64,000 nt of DNA from Limanda limanda (taxonomy: Eukaryota > Chordata > Actinopteri > Pleuronectiformes > Pleuronectidae). Of this stretch, positions 1 to 16,100 are shown in pieces (within the stretch, counting starts at the first letter, position 1; every line of letters begins with the position of its first letter). Below the pieces are notes generated by a model, which made no database searches, was not told the origin of the DNA, and saw nothing but the letters and a program-made list of their open reading frames with translations. The translations under genes were made by a program, and so were the position numbers. The stretch lies in contig NC_083646.1 in the NCBI RefSeq assembly GCF_963576545.1, forward strand, positions 11,676,991 to 11,740,990, given 5' to 3'.

Positions 1-279
1 CAGCTCAGACCTAAAATACATACAAATAAAACAGCAAACAAGGAATACAATTTAAAAGGACAAATGAAATTAAATTCCAATAGCCAGAAGACAAACATTT
101 AAAATATCTCTGAAAACCCGTTTTCCATTTTCTTTAAATATCTTAGTTTTTCTTTAAAGCGCTCTCTATATAGGAGCAGCAGGTCATTAGTCCAGCCACC
201 TGAGTGAGATTTTTATTTAAATTTTTAAATTTTTACTGTGGATGCTTTACCACACAGACACACACACACTCTCCTTCCA
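1..279 (-). other. 3' flank / 3' UTR of the zbtb7b-like gene
   Basis: AT-rich sequence directly downstream of the stop codon of the zinc-finger gene on the minus strand. It holds short CA runs and a minus-strand AATAAA (plus TTTATT at 212-217). I see no other gene. The window edge may cut the 3' UTR. Confidence 0.5.
212..217 (-). terminator. candidate polyadenylation signal of zbtb7b-like gene
   Basis: AATAAA on the minus strand, 63 bases past the stop codon. That is close, so a more distal signal outside the window is equally possible. The hexamer is seen directly; its use is inferred. Confidence 0.3.
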
Positions 280-2129
<1,850 letters not shown>

Positions 2130-5100
2130 TCAGGTGAGTTACACTTCGGTGCCTGAATCAAGTCAAAATCTGCTCTTTCATTGGATGAAATCAGTTTTCA
2201 TTTTCTTTAAAAAAGCATTGGCATTAATCTACTGCTGCCGTTCAGAAGAAGAAGAGTTCCCCCTTCAGCCGAGCCAACCTTCAATGTCCCAAAAGTAGAT
2301 GTACAGTAGCGTGACTGGCTCAGAGACTTCTCTTTCAAGTGAGGGCCTATTTAAACCAGGCTTAGCAACAAACTCTCTCCCCTTATCCTCCCCTTCTCAT
2401 CCCCCCCAGTACTTTTCTCTCCCAATTGCTAAATCAGGAGGCTGCAAGTTTGGCCAGTGAGACAAGGGCTGGGTCACGAGTGGAAGAATGCAAGAGAGAC
2501 CGGACAGAGAGCCGGCGGAAGAGGCAAAAGACAAAAGCAAGAAGAAGAAGAAGAACTAATTGTCAGAGCAGGGGCACAGGCAGAAGGAAATCGATGGCAG
2601 TGACGTGGAAGGAATGCAGGATTACACAATGCCCTGTAGGTGTGGCAACCGTGGGGCAGTAGGTTAATTCCTGCGTGAAACCTTTATAGCATTAGCTGTT
2701 TGATTAAAATAACCGGCGAAGAAAGAGAGGGACTAATGGAGGAGGAAGAGAAGAATGACGTGATGGAGGAAGTGACAGGTGAGAGTGGGTGAAAGCAGCG
2801 AGAGGATGGAGGGGGTGGGGGGGTACCAGTGAAAGAATGAGGAAGAAAAAAAAAAAGAGAGCAGAGAAGAATCTCAAGCTTTTGTCAATTCTTTTTTGTC
2901 ATTTACTTTTGCTCAATATTTACCTGTAGAGTGAATGTGACACAGTGGGTTAAAGGTAAAATGTCCTTTGAGTCAAATAAGTCAAAGAGACAATAACTCT
3001 AATTGTCTCTTTGACGTCAGGAGGCCTGATGGTAATAAGACCCAACAACTCCTTGCTTCAGCTCCCTGAGCTCGCACCTCGCCCTGTCCACAATATACCT
3101 GCTCAACAATATCGCACACACACACACACACCTGAGCAGACCAGATTTTCCACAAACAACCTACCCCCTAGACCCCCCCCCCCCTTCATCTCCCTCCCAT
3201 AGCAACTGGCAGCCCCCTGGCCGTCCAATAAGAGTGTTCGCACGGTGCCCAGAGGGCTCGGAGCAGCCATGGCACATCCACCTGACTAACCTGCTCCAAA
3301 ACACACCCTATTAAACACACACGCACACACACACAATACACATGCACACACATTGCGTGCCAGTCTGCGGCTCTCTCCCCCCCCACCCACCATTGTTCGG
3401 TTTAACCTGTTATGTGATGATCTTAACGCTAACGTATTTATAAAAAAAATCATCCAATCGTGCTCCACCCCATACAACAACAGAAAAAGGTAGATGTCAA
3501 AGTAATTAAATTCACACTTCTGTGACACTTGGCAATGCTTTTGTGCAGCTCAAACTTTTTGATCTTTGCCGACCACTCCAATCGATATCCAACGAGACGG
3601 AGCTAATGCAGCCAGAGGATGAGTAAATGTGGATCCTACCTTCCCTGTCTTTATGGGCACGCGCACAGTCAGCAGCGTGCGCCGCATGGCTTCCATATTT
3701 TCGCTCTGTGCTCTAAACAGATTCTTCTCCCTCGCGTTCCTCCTCTCGGTCGTTTGGAAACCACTCTTGTTTCTTTGTACTTCCTTCAACGCTCAGAACT
3801 CGAAACGTCTGATCTCTCTGTCAGAACTTGGGGTTAAGCGTTTCTCCTTCGGGATGTCTGCCTCTCTCGCACATTCTGTCACTCACTCTCCTTCCTGTTG
3901 TATCAAAAGAGGGTGCACGGCGCCAAAGACAGGTTCAGAGATACCCCTCCCCCCGGGTCGCCTACGCACCCCCCTCTCCAAAACCCAACGGCCCATTTTC
4001 CGAAACGGTTTCCGATAAACAGGATCTCTGCCTCGTCGCCGTCTGCCCGCTCAGAAAGCGGCAAAACAGGTGGATGGGTGCATCTGGGGTCACGCCATGG
4101 TCGGACCGCGGATGATGCAGAATAAATAACCTTCAAGCTTCAAACCCCCGAGCGTGAGTTGAGCGGGCCTGACAGGCAGGAAACCGGCGCATGCAACCAA
4201 AACACCTCAGAAATACCAATATTTTTTTAGTCTAGTCAGAGAATGTCAAAGTTGAAGAACTGTGTAAGAACCAAAATCATATTGGCATTATGAGTCATAG
4301 TACACCCCAGAACAAACATAAGGTCGGTGCAATATGAGAGTTAAATGGTACAGCAGCGTACTACAGAGTGGGTGAGGTGCACAAAGCTCTTCCTTTGAAA
4401 CTAACGTCACTGACGGCTTGCGGTTGAATAACAGCACGGCCCCGACAACAGATATTTACTGTTATTTTTCCAGCCAAAGTATTTTCATAAGCGCTATCTC
4501 CTTTGTTTGAGGCAACGAGGACATTGGTTAAGAACATTTGATTGGCCGACTGCTGATACAGAGACGTGTGGAAGTGTGGAAATATTTTTTTCATTTACAT
4601 CAAACCAGAGCTGTAATGACTATAATTAGTGAATTGAGAAATAGATCCCAGCTACAGCTATTTTGATCATGGATTAATCCTTTAAGTAATTTTTAAGCAA
4701 AGATGCCAGACAAACTCTGATTCTCAGTTTCTCTGCTACTGAATATCTTTGGTTTTTGGACAAAACATGACATGTGAAGACGTCACCTCAGGCTTTGGGA
4801 GGTTGTGACCAGCATTTCTGACATTTCAGAAACCAAACATAACTAAAAACTATATATACAGATTCATCAATAAATACAATAACTTATTTGCATCGCTACA
4901 TCCAATACACATGTCCAGTAAAATCATATAATAACACTTCTTGTGGAAGAAACATCATGGTTGAAAGATAAACATTATCTGACTCCCTAAATCTGTGTAG
5001 GACAAAGTTTAAAAGCATCACTTGACCTTGTCTTTGTACAGTTTGTATCTTTGTAAGTTGTGATAAAAGATTCAAGTCTCACTGTTTGATAGTAAAAAAA

Positions 5101-5434
5101 AACAGGACCTCTACTATTAGTAATTATTATGTGCATAAAAACAATATATCATCATGTTTCTGAAAAGCCGTTAACAAGTGAAAAGTCACAAAGACTCAAA
5201 TCTGATTAAAAAAAAGCAGCGCAGCACACAACAACGCATGTTCGATATCCGGCACAGGGGGAAAGACAAAACACACACACACATCATGGCTGGTTGAAGC
5301 AAGTTACTTCAGGCATAAGCCTTTGAACGAAGACGTGTTCGGAAAATAATAAGATTGCAAAGAAGTTACAATGATTCCCATCAGTTTTCTGTCTGTTTGT
5401 GAGTCACATAATACTGACACATCCTGACGTGCGC

Positions 5435-5500
5435 GCACACACACACACACGCAAAAACACACACACACACACACACACATACATACACACACAGACACTG
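5435..5500. repeat. CA/AC microsatellite, interrupted
   Basis: Imperfect (AC)n broken by GCAAAA and ATAC units, in non-coding DNA. Confidence 0.9.
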
Positions 5501-5917
5501 TTCTTAAACCCCCCTCTCCTTCCTTTTCAACTTGTTTCTGTTTTTTGTTGCTAACCAAGGACATGTCACCTGCATAAGTTGCTGAATCTTACAACACATT
5601 CTCATAACAAAGAGCCCACAGGAAGATACCACAGATAGTAGATGTATAGGGCCCACTGAAACACTAGTTAGTTATATAATGTTAGTTCACATGCACATGT
5701 TAAACTGTACCATTAACCAGAGTGGGTGTCATTTTAGGTTTATTCAGGTTCAATGCCTTATAGTCAAATCACTCAAATCCCTGTTTGCTTTTAGATGTGT
5801 TGTTTAATGTCACTTCATTTTAAAAACAACTTACACTTCATGAAAAGTGTTTTAACTTATAAATATGCTATCTATTCACTTTCTCACCTGAAGGAGTTTG
5901 TGTTTTCACCCCTGTCA

Positions 5918-6420
5918 GTTTGTTTGTTTGATTTTGAACTAGATTGCACAAAAACAACAAAAAGTATTTTTACAAAAATTAGTGAAAGAATAATGTGTGG
6001 GTCTGGGAAGGCTCCGTTAAAGTTTGGTGCTGATCCAGGAATTATTCTCTCACTTTCATTGCGAGACCGGAACATTTTCTCAGTTTTCCGGCAGAATAAT
6101 TCGATGAATGTTGAAAAAAGTCAGGCACATTTAAGGAACGGATTTCTATGAGTATGTGAACTTTGAATTGAAGTGGACTGTTGGTCCTTGGCAGACGTAT
6201 GAGCTCATGTGTTTGTTTGAAATCAAGATTACACAAAAACTATTGATTGGAAGAAAATGTGTCATGTGTAGGGGTCTGTTATTTAGGAGTGTGTACAATT
6301 TGGGTCAAAAAGGTGAGAGAAATAAAAATCTGGATAAAGTGAATTTAAATGTACTTTTGATGGGACAGATGTCAAGATATTATCCTTTTTACAGTTCAGT
6401 TAAACTTTATCTGGAAAGTC
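5918..6420 (+). repeat. two adjacent copies of a dispersed teleost-type repeat
   Basis: The stretch beginning near 5918 (GTTTGTTTG then ATTGCACAAAAAC) is echoed about 290 bases later near 6208 (GTTTGTTTG then ATTACACAAAAAC). The first copy continues through GATCCAGGAATT, CATTGCGAGA and a tail like TGTTGGTCCTTGGCAGACG. The same blocks recur near 40985-41140 and 54770-54880. From memory this is an abundant non-coding repeat of teleost genomes; I cannot assign its class. The boundaries are approximate. Confidence 0.6.
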
Positions 6421-7682
6421 CAACTACAGAGCGTTTACAGAGGAAAGCCTTGTATTCATTTCACTCTGTGTACAAGTCATTAATCTAATCTTCAACAATT
6501 TATATGCAAATATTAGACCAACAATTACTCAACCACTTGAAGGGTGAGGTTGACAGTTGGCCCAACAGTTGAATCGTTAAATCTATAAATACTCTTTAAA
6601 CTCTCTGTAGGTGGACGATCCAAATGAAGTTTTAGCGACAGATCTCTTATCTCGTTCGTTGTTTTTCGTTCTCGCCTCCCACTCTTCATGACGACGGTGG
6701 AGGAATTCACCTCCTCTGCAACTCTACGGTTTCCTCGTCCCTTGCTTTCGTTATGCGAACGCGCTTCCTCTCGCCTAACGATCACTATTTACTCAATAGT
6801 TTAGCCATATATTAATAATCTAATCAGGAGCGCCGCAAGCCATAGGTTGTATGACGTCTTCAAATAAAGCCGAAACCAAATGAACCGTGTTAAGACGAGA
6901 ACACAGCGAGGATTCGTTTTTACTGAAGAGGAAATGGAAACTTAAATCCTCCGTTACTGTCCAGCAAAAGTTCCATGAATTAGTTTGACTCCTAAAAAAA
7001 GACTTTATGTGAGCAGGCCAGGAAAGTGACAGCTGTAGGACTGACCAAACCTGCACAACAAAGATTTATTCTCCTTCCTAAAAGCAGGTTATGGTATCCA
7101 TCCAACGTCTGTATCACAGAATCCCACTGCACACACTGAGAGCATGTGACGACTGGAACCAGAGCTGTTCGTATTATTTTTATGGCTCTTATTTTCCGTT
7201 AAAGGTTGTAAGTTTTCCCAGTCCAGCTCAATTATATCAGGCTCCAGCGCTAAGGGGGAAAATATGACTTTAGACTGTTCACAGAAAAGTGTGGCTGAGA
7301 GGGAGAAGGAGAAATGCGTTTATGAATTCTGATGTCAGATATTTTCCGAAGTGCCTGTACGTGTATGTAAGTAAATGTGAGCATGTATGGTTCACTGCAT
7401 GTGTTGTTTCTCAGTACACACTAAATCACTGAAGGACAGGAATATGGATAATTCCAATACATTAACAAAGTCAGAAATTAAAATTAAATGGAAAAGGTAA
7501 GGAATGGAAATTTAAAAGTAGACTTAACAAACTTTTGCAACAATTTTACATGTTTTTGTGCCAAAATTATTTTGTGTAATGGCCCTTATTGGACAATTTT
7601 CTAAACAGGTGGCAACTCAAAAAATAGTTTCTATGCTAAAAATGCTCAGAAATAAGGAACAGATGTCCTTTCTGTACAGTCA

Positions 7683-7687
7683 ATGAA

Positions 7688-7718
<31 letters not shown>

Positions 7719-7725
7719 CACAAAC
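7683..7725. repeat. CA microsatellite
   Basis: (CA)n with AAAC interruptions; non-coding. Confidence 0.85.
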
Positions 7726-10689
7726 CCACGTGTCATTCAGACAAAATCAAGTTGATATTCATAACTGAAGCAAAACAAATGATGATGCTAACAAATACAA
7801 AGCAGACAAACATTTGGAAAACAAGTTTCAAGTTCGTACCGTTTCTCCTCCACACACTCGTCTTCCTCTCACTACTCTTCTTCTCTGTGACAGACGAGTT
7901 TTAAAAGGTTAAGAAAGACAAAGATGTCCCCCCTCTCTTATTTGGGGGGGTAGTGAGGGGAGTGTGATACTGGGACACATCGCTGAGGAAGAGAAGAGGA
8001 GGAGGAGGAAGCATGAGAGGAGATGAGAGTGCACACACCACACACCACACACTACACACGCACATCTGCCAAACCCAAGCTGCTGCTTTCAGACCAGCAG
8101 AGCGCCCTCACAGGAGCATCTGAGTGCAAACACCTTCACAACCATTACTATGGTCAAAACTACACACAAATCCTGGCTCCACACTGAACCGACACGTCTT
8201 CCAATAACACGTCTCATCTCCTCCGGGCAGCGAAACACAAGCTCCAGCAGCTCCGCGTCCCAACAGTTCCCTTCAGACTCAACATTTGCATCCCACCACC
8301 AGATATAAAAACAGATGCGACCGGGGAGAATTTGAATCAGCATTTGAATTTGTCAAAGACTTGAGACACCATCATGATAATTAGAACAACTGCCCCTCTG
8401 CCAACTCTGGAGTCAGGAGGAATGACAAAAAAAAAAGGAGAGAAAGAGAGAAGTCAGCTGGTGTTACTCAGCAGAAGTCTTTGATTCAAGGAAGCCCCAA
8501 CACCCAACTCCTCCTCTGTCCTTACTGTAACTGGGCCATTATGGTGTGTGTGTGTTTAAGTGGGAGTGTGTGTGCGTGTGTTGGTGTACGCATGTGCACA
8601 CTGTGGTCTTAGTTCCTAGAACACATTACATTATTCATTTGGCTGGCAGAGCGGAGGCCCTTATCCCCTCGCCCTCCCACACCACAGTGAGCTATAAGAG
8701 CAACCCATTTGCATGCCAGACCTGAACACCAGCGTGAATCTGCTGCAGGATTATCGGCTTATCAACGCATGTCACATGAGACATTTGGGTGCACATGTAT
8801 GAGCTGGGCCCTCATTTTCTTTACAATAAAACAATGTAAAGAAAATGTGTCTTTCCTTGAATCTGTACAGCTAATAATGTACATATGAGGACATCATGCC
8901 AGTAAGTCACTGTTCAATGGACTTTTGCACTAAATAAAATTCTAAGATATCATTTATCATTTTACTCAGGTAGAAATAATTGTAGAATAAAATAGAATAT
9001 TATTGCAGCCTTTAATAAAAGGAAAACACAAAATGTATGTGTTTAATTTTATGTATTTTTTAACGCATTTAAATTTACTTTACTCAAAATGCCCATTGAG
9101 GGATGAATACAGTTTTTAGAATTTTGAGTTTGGAAGATAAATTAATTATTTAAGACTCTTGAAGTTTTTTGTAGAACATTAAGCTAATTATTTTTTAAAG
9201 ATTTTAATTATGAAGAACCATATCACAATTACTCAGAAATGTATTACTAAAACTAACACCAAATGAATTCACTATAGAAGAATGACAAAACAACACCTTG
9301 GTGCTTATTTAAGTTTCTGAAATGAGTGTAAGGTGTGATTTGTCTGCTGTGTTTGCCACAGACAGAGCAGGAAAATAAATCAATCTGAGGTTGGAAAGAG
9401 GAAAACGCTCTGAGATTTGAGATGAGACAACAAAAGGAAAATGAGGGAGGTATGTTTTCTAAAAACACACACGTTCTTAGAAATCACATAAGAAACAGTA
9501 GGACATGGGGGAGGAAACACATGAGAGAGCCTGAGTGTGCGAGTGAGTGAATGGGGTGTGGGTGTAGAGATACACTGGGAGATAAAGCAGTGAAGAGGGG
9601 AGGTGAAGACAGGAAAATCTAGTCCCGGCCTCAAACAATCTGTGTTAGCGAGGAGACATGAAACAAGAGTCGAGAGAGTTGTGTTACAGGGGGAGAGGAA
9701 GGGGGGAGACAGAGGGAGAGAGGAGGGAGAGGAGCCGTGTCATGACAACTGGGAGATAAACGGAGCGATCAAGCAAGAGGTTAACACATGCACGCAGCCA
9801 CAGGAAGTAGCAAGAGTCCTTGCAGGTGTGCATGTGTGTGTGTGTGCGTGCGTGCAGATGTCTGTGGTAGAAGCCACCTCTATCATTAGCATCACCAAAA
9901 GGGAGTTTCAGCCTAAGATGGAGAACACACACACACAGACGTGAGAGAGAAGGCCTGCTGACGGAGTGGTTTCACACTTTACTCTCCCTCTCTCCAAGCT
10001 CCTTATCTGGTCAGCACTTTCTATCCCCAACACACACAACTGTGCATGTGTGTGTGAACGCTGGGGTGACAAGGTGCGTGGGCGTGGAATCACATACTGC
10101 ACCCTGCATCAATTAATACGCCAGGAGGGAATGAAACTTTGTACTACAGCAAATGACACAAAACGTTTCATTGCAGTGAAAGCACATTGTAATTTGTCAG
10201 CACTGTTGAAACTCAGCGGGGATGTTTTTACATGTCGCAAATGAAGTGTGTAGGTGTCATCGTGGAGCAGAGCACCAAGCGCAGTAAACAAGGGCTCAGT
10301 CGACCTCCAGTTTGCAGCTTTTTATGAGGCGTCAAGTTGAGAATCAACCAAATGAGTGGTTTGCACATTAACTTTGTAATAACTCCATGTTTTACATTAG
10401 AGATTATTTTCAGCAGGGACAGTAGGATGTTCATTATGAGACAGAGGCCACTTTCAGACGCCTTCAAGAAACTGCGCAAAGATGACAATGACAATTTTGC
10501 ATTTCACTTTTTACTTCACTTTTTTTATCTTTTATATATTTTTATATAGATATGTTTATGTCTCAATAAATATTACTTTGTATAAATATTAGAAAAAGTG
10601 AGTAAATAAGAAGTTAATAGTGAGTAAATATATATTGTTTTTTGTTATTATTATTGTTTTTCTTATGTGTGGTGTATTTATTGGGTTTT

Positions 10690-10778
10690 TATGTTTCTAT
10701 GTTCATTGTATGCACAACCAGAGCAAATTCCAGGTAGGTGTAAACCTACTTGTCAATAAATACCTTCTGATTCTGATT
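10690..10778 (+). repeat. LINE-type (L2/CR1-like) 3' tail
   Basis: The block ends in CAATAAATACC followed by the short tandem TTCTGATTCTGATT. This ending is typical of 3'-truncated fish L2/CR1 insertions. Only the tail is recognisable, and no reverse transcriptase reading frame is present. The class is from family knowledge; the 5' limit is uncertain. Confidence 0.5.
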
Positions 10779-11537
10779 GCAATATTATTATTTTGTTGAA
10801 GCTATGAAATGGAGCCTTTTGTCCATTACAAACCTGAAACTAAAATATTTAGCTGCACTGTTTCTTTTTAAATTGTTATTTACATGTGTAAGGCAATATT
10901 ACATGGGCAGTATTTCATTTGTACAAGCATCATGTAAAAAGTGGCAAGGCATAAATGACTATATATTGTTATTTTCTATATTCTGTCTGTCAATTAATGT
11001 AACAGTTTTTTCAAACCTTCACAAATACTTATATAAGATTGTGTATATGCAAATGTGTGAGTGTGTATTGGTTGAACTACCCCCACATTGTTCTCTTATT
11101 CACCAAAGTCAGACAAAACACTTATCAGCTCACAAGAACACCACAAGCTGTGGACCGAAAAAAGGTTGTAAAGATGAAAAACTCAAGCAAACCATAAGCT
11201 TAAAAAAAAAAAAGTATGTCAGGCTAAACCGTCAACTCAACAACATATTTGATGTTTCTTTCTTCTCCTCAATTGCCCCTCAGGTGAGGAGGTAAGATGG
11301 ATTTTCTGCAAGAGTCTGAGGAAGACGTGAAAGAAATTATGTATATCAATAGTATGATTTTTTACAGTATATCAGTGTGTGTTCATGTAGTGAAACGATG
11401 CGCGTGTGTGTGTGTGTGTGTGCGCGCGAGTGAGTGCGTTGATTACACCGAGTTTCCACATCACTGGGAGGGTCTCAACAACTGATGCTCTCCTACACAA
11501 CTGACCATTTTAGAGGAAGACATTGCAAAAGCGCTGG

Positions 11538-11560
11538 ACACACACACACACACACACACA
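11538..11560. repeat. short AC microsatellite
   Basis: About eleven AC units in non-coding DNA. Confidence 0.8.
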
Positions 11561-13101
11561 AATGTCGCAAAACGTACTGATCCTGATCAGTTTCCTCTTC
11601 CTGTGCTCAGTGAAGATGGTCGACCACTAGAAGAGATAGAGAGATAAATGGAAGACAAACTGACACATAGCAAACAGGCAAAAAAACAGAACAAAGAAAA
11701 GTCGGCTGTTGTAGCGACGAGATAGAAAACGATAAGGGGAGGACATGAGTGAAAGATGTGTCACCTTCTTGATGAATCAATGACAATGAGAAAGGGAGGG
11801 TTAAGGCTGTCGCTTTACTGGAACTACAATCCATCCAAGTTCAGAGTAACTTCAGTGAGGAACTTGTGATCCTGCTCACTGGTGCACAACTGCGTCACCC
11901 ACTGCTACGCAATACATCTGGATCCAGACAAGTGTGTGAGCACAATAAATGACAACGACAGACCAGGTTAAAATGACGTTTTCTTTTCTCCTTCACAGTC
12001 TGAATGATGAGAGGCCAATTTTGTTTTTTGAGGATTTAGAACATGATCTATATGATGTGTCATGTGCCCTTTCTGCAACAATAATCATGTTTGTTTTTTC
12101 TTAAACATGAACAAACGAGACGCTGTTTTGTCCAAAGGGGATGGTCTGCAGGCTTTAGGAATAAAAGCCTCCATTTGCAGCTGTGCTTCCCCTGTGAACA
12201 GCACATGTGAAAGGGGGTCGGTTTCGGCATCACTTAGTCCCGCTGCCTGCTTCTGTTTGGGTGTTTGCTCTCACTTTCCCTGAAGTGTTGCCTCACTGTA
12301 CTTATTTATGATAACCGCCCACTCAATATGTACAGAACCAATTGCAGGGTTACAAGAAGAGCTGAATCATGATCACTCCGTCCGCCTGTAGCTTTTTCTC
12401 AAGTCTTTCTTTCTTCTAGGACTCTTTACAAGAAGAAGAAGAAGAAGAGTCACGGACCCCTGCTGACTGGCTAATGCTGGGTGGCGTGGGCTGTGGTGCT
12501 GGTGGTCGAGAGCGAGGGAGGGCTGTCAAATGCGACACAATCTCATGACTGAAAAGAGGAAATGGCAGATACATGACTTCCCCTATTGACACAGATCGAG
12601 TGGTGGCAAAACTCAACTGTAGTAGCGGCAGACTGGATTAGAGACACTGTGTGTCACCCCTGTGCCTCAATGTGGAGAAACATCCACCTTATATGGCGAA
12701 AAACGCTGCGTTTGCCAGAGGTCAAAGGCCAACGTGATGCCTTTTACAGTAAAGGAGACTCTCTGTCATAAAACTGAGTTACCGATTATAAGTTTGCTCT
12801 TGGTAACAATGAGCCGCAAATCAAAACAACATTGGGAGATTTTCTCGTAATCGATGTTTCACCTGAGAAAATGGCTGAGACACCCTCGAATTTAAAGGGG
12901 CAAAGAGAGAAACCCTTACTTCTTTCAACTCCCACCTTTTCTCTCTCTCTCTTTCCCCACCTTCCTCCCACTCAGTCACTTTGTATGAAACTGAAAGACC
13001 AGCGTCTGAAAAGGGGGAATTTATAAGGGCTTACATGCCCTGAATAAAGCATTTCCTGGAACTGTGTACGCGTAGATCTATATGTACGCGGGTGTGTTCA
13101 T

Positions 13102-13137
<36 letters not shown>

Positions 13138-13140
13138 GTT
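13102..13140. repeat. TG microsatellite
   Basis: (TG)n with one GC interruption; non-coding. Confidence 0.85.
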
Positions 13141-13679
13141 CCTCATCTGACAGACCACTCAATGTCACTTCCCCCCCAACCCACCAGTTTAGGGACACAT
13201 GGTAGTCACACTCCAGCAAAGCCACAGTCACATGATTAATCATACCTTCTTACCCACTCTAAACACATTCACACTAACAAACAACGTTGATTCCTATAAT
13301 GCGAGAATTTATGCAATGTTGCTTTTATAATAATTGTTAATAATGTATTAGCAACTTTTTGAGGCCAAAATGAGTGACACTTAAAGTACGACAGATATGG
13401 AGGAATATCAGAGTCTCAGAATTACTCACACTTCCTCACAATTAAAGATAAGTTGAAGAAGTGGTAGAGAATTAGCCTCATCCATAATCCAAGCCGAGAG
13501 GACTGTGATAAATTCGGACGAGGGTGTTTTATCAGTTTCATATTGGTCCTGTAAAATAATATTCATAAATATATAAACTGCCCAAGTCAACAAAACAAGA
13601 ACCCATAACCCCATACCAAACAAAACAGGACGACAGAGCAAAGGTCTTAGTTTTACTTTTATCACAGCACGCTAATATT

Positions 13680-13830
13680 TTTATTAAAATATATATATAT
13701 ATTTAAAGTGAGACAGAAGTTGCATTAAATGAACAATAACATAATTAGGACCTATATCTGAACATATTTAATCCCTAGTGTGTAATATATATATATACAT
13801 ATGTATATATATTTATGTATATATATACTT
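13680..13830. repeat. AT-rich low-complexity block
   Basis: Runs of ATATAT, including a self-complementary stretch around 13788-13828, in gene-free DNA. Confidence 0.8.
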
Positions 13831-13866
13831 TTTAAGGGCTAAAATTCTAATTATTTAAAAATACAA

Positions 13867-13990
13867 AAAGGACGCTTTCTTGTTGCTTCTGACGATGATC
13901 AGCAGCAGATTAAAAATAAAGAAGTAAATGCGGGTTTGTGTTTTAAAGCTGGAACCTGTATTTATTTTTATCATATAATATCAAGATAGC
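13867..13990 (+). repeat. dispersed repeat, copy 1 of a diverged pair
   Basis: It shares blocks in the same order and orientation with 15977-16100: CTTCTGACGATGATCAG versus CTTCTAACGACGATCAG, TAAATGCGGGTTT versus TAAATACAGGTTT, and TTTTAAAGCTGGAACCTGTA versus TTTTAAAGCTGGAAGCTGTA. The similarity is about 80 percent by eye. The family is unknown. Confidence 0.6.
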
Positions 13991-15976
13991 CATTTTTAAT
14001 ATGTGTTTCATTGCTGATCATTTAAGAGACTGTTTGCCTGAGCTGATCGTAATGTGTCATGTAGTCCGTACTGTTATACTTTTGTCAATCAGACCTCAGA
14101 GCTTCACAAAGGCAGCACTGCTTTGTGCTTATTATCCAATATAATAAAAACCTATAAATAACCTCGGCCCGTTTCAAACACATGCATTTATTTTTGGCAT
14201 CATTCCCGAGCCGTCTTTAAAAAAGCCGATAGCAGTTATGGAGCGTCTGCAGTCATCAAACCACAGAGGAGTTAACTTCCAGGTTGCCTATAAAATATTT
14301 AAATGTTTGACCACTTTATTCGGCTCATATTGTTTTTCCAAGGACGAGAAATGTTTTGAAGAAGCCCCGCCCCTGGAAAAGGTTCCCCTCCGACCCTTCA
14401 TGCACGTCAGTGAGGTTTGACCCACAACAACATCATATTAGTAGTGTTTGACTAAAATTAAGTTAGTCAGGTTTTATTTACAGTTTATCTGTTTAGTGGA
14501 CTGAGCCTGATGAATGTCTGTTTTTAGTCGTTTAGAATTTATCAAACTTAGTGTGAATGTGAATCCATGTTTAAAAACATTTCATATACTGTGCTATAAA
14601 ACTATCGTGTGACCTTAGTAAAGATTATTGGGTGTGTGATTAGCAGCTGTAACTAAATTATTTATAAATATAATATATCATATTTAAATTACCTGGCCAC
14701 TCTATGATATTTTAGTTCATAACAACAAGCAAAACAACTAGTCAAACACCGCATACTGTATTTCTGATTCACGTCTGTGCCTGTAGGGGGTGCTAGTTAA
14801 CAGAAATCTAACGTATACAGGTTTACGGCAAACAAGAAAAATATGCTTTTAAAAAAACATCACACAAATTTATATCTCACTTCGTCTGCTCCGACTTTCC
14901 TCGTTTGCTCAAACAAGTCAAACTTGGGCTTTTAACCAAAAGCATCTTAAACGCGTCAGTATGCTTCAAACTTCAATGTTTGTCAAATGCTTAAAAAGCT
15001 TCGAAAATCCCTTCCACCACACTTTTCTGATGTCAGCATTAAAAAGGCTGCAGCCAAGAAATTCTGCAACTTTCCAAAAACTGACAATCACACCCAACTC
15101 ATGCAGTTTCTAACCAGTCGTCTTTTTCTCAACCATTCTTCACACAAATGTTTCCATCACTTCTTACGTGCATTAATGTGGCTGTCCAACAGTGTCCAAC
15201 TGTTGTCCTCATTTGTCCCTACGATGGCAGACATGCTGCCACACCTTTCAATGTGACTGTGTTAAGGTGCCATAACTCGGGTAGTTTGGCGCTTGGTACG
15301 TGTTCAAATAGCTTTGGAAAACCTCCTCCCTCCACCACGCCTTTAAAAACCCACAATCAGACATTCACAATAAATGTCACGCCGTGATCTGCGAAATGTG
15401 TGGAGCTGGAAGTTCTGGCTCAACTTTTTTCTGTTACTTCTCATGTTGACACACAAGAGCAACACTGAGTGTCTTTAACTCCCACTTCATGGTCTATAGT
15501 CTCCACACTCTTCACGAGGACCACCTTTCCATCCCACCTCCAACTGAGGCTCTATACTTTTGCCTTTAGTCTTTGCTAACCATGGTTGAGAGTATAAATA
15601 AAAGTGTGTTGGAAAAGGTGAGGGATTGATCCTGACATTTGTGGTGAAATATTAATTATATTGTGTGAAATTTCTACCTCCAGTCCATAAACCCAGAAGA
15701 AGATGGGTGCCTGCTTTCTGTCCCCCTCTCTCGCTCTCCTCTCCCCCTCCTCTTTGGTTCTTTTGCTCTGAGGTCAGCTGAGGTCACACACCTGAGGGAA
15801 AACACAAGGACGCATTTCAAAAATTCATTCAATTTAACAAAAAAACACAAACATTTGATTCAAGTCAAGTTTGTAACATTGCTTTTATTAATAATGGTTT
15901 CATACCCAAACATCATCTGAGGAGAGAAGTGTCAAACAATACATGCTGCTCTTTTTGGTAAGTATTTTTAAATATT

Positions 15977-16100
15977 TAAAGTTCTGCTGGCACTTCTAAC
16001 GACGATCAGAGGAGAAGTGGATGAGTTAAATACAGGTTTCTGTTTGTTTTAAAGCTGGAAGCTGTATAAGTTTAATTAATGTAACATTATCATATTCATG
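15977..16100 (+). repeat. dispersed repeat, copy 2 of a diverged pair
   Basis: Partner of 13867-13990, about 2.1 kb away. It has the same block order and no obvious coding content. Confidence 0.6.

Noticed and set aside
10777..11295. 172-codon plus-strand frame
   Set aside because: AT-rich, no recognisable domain, no splice or codon support.
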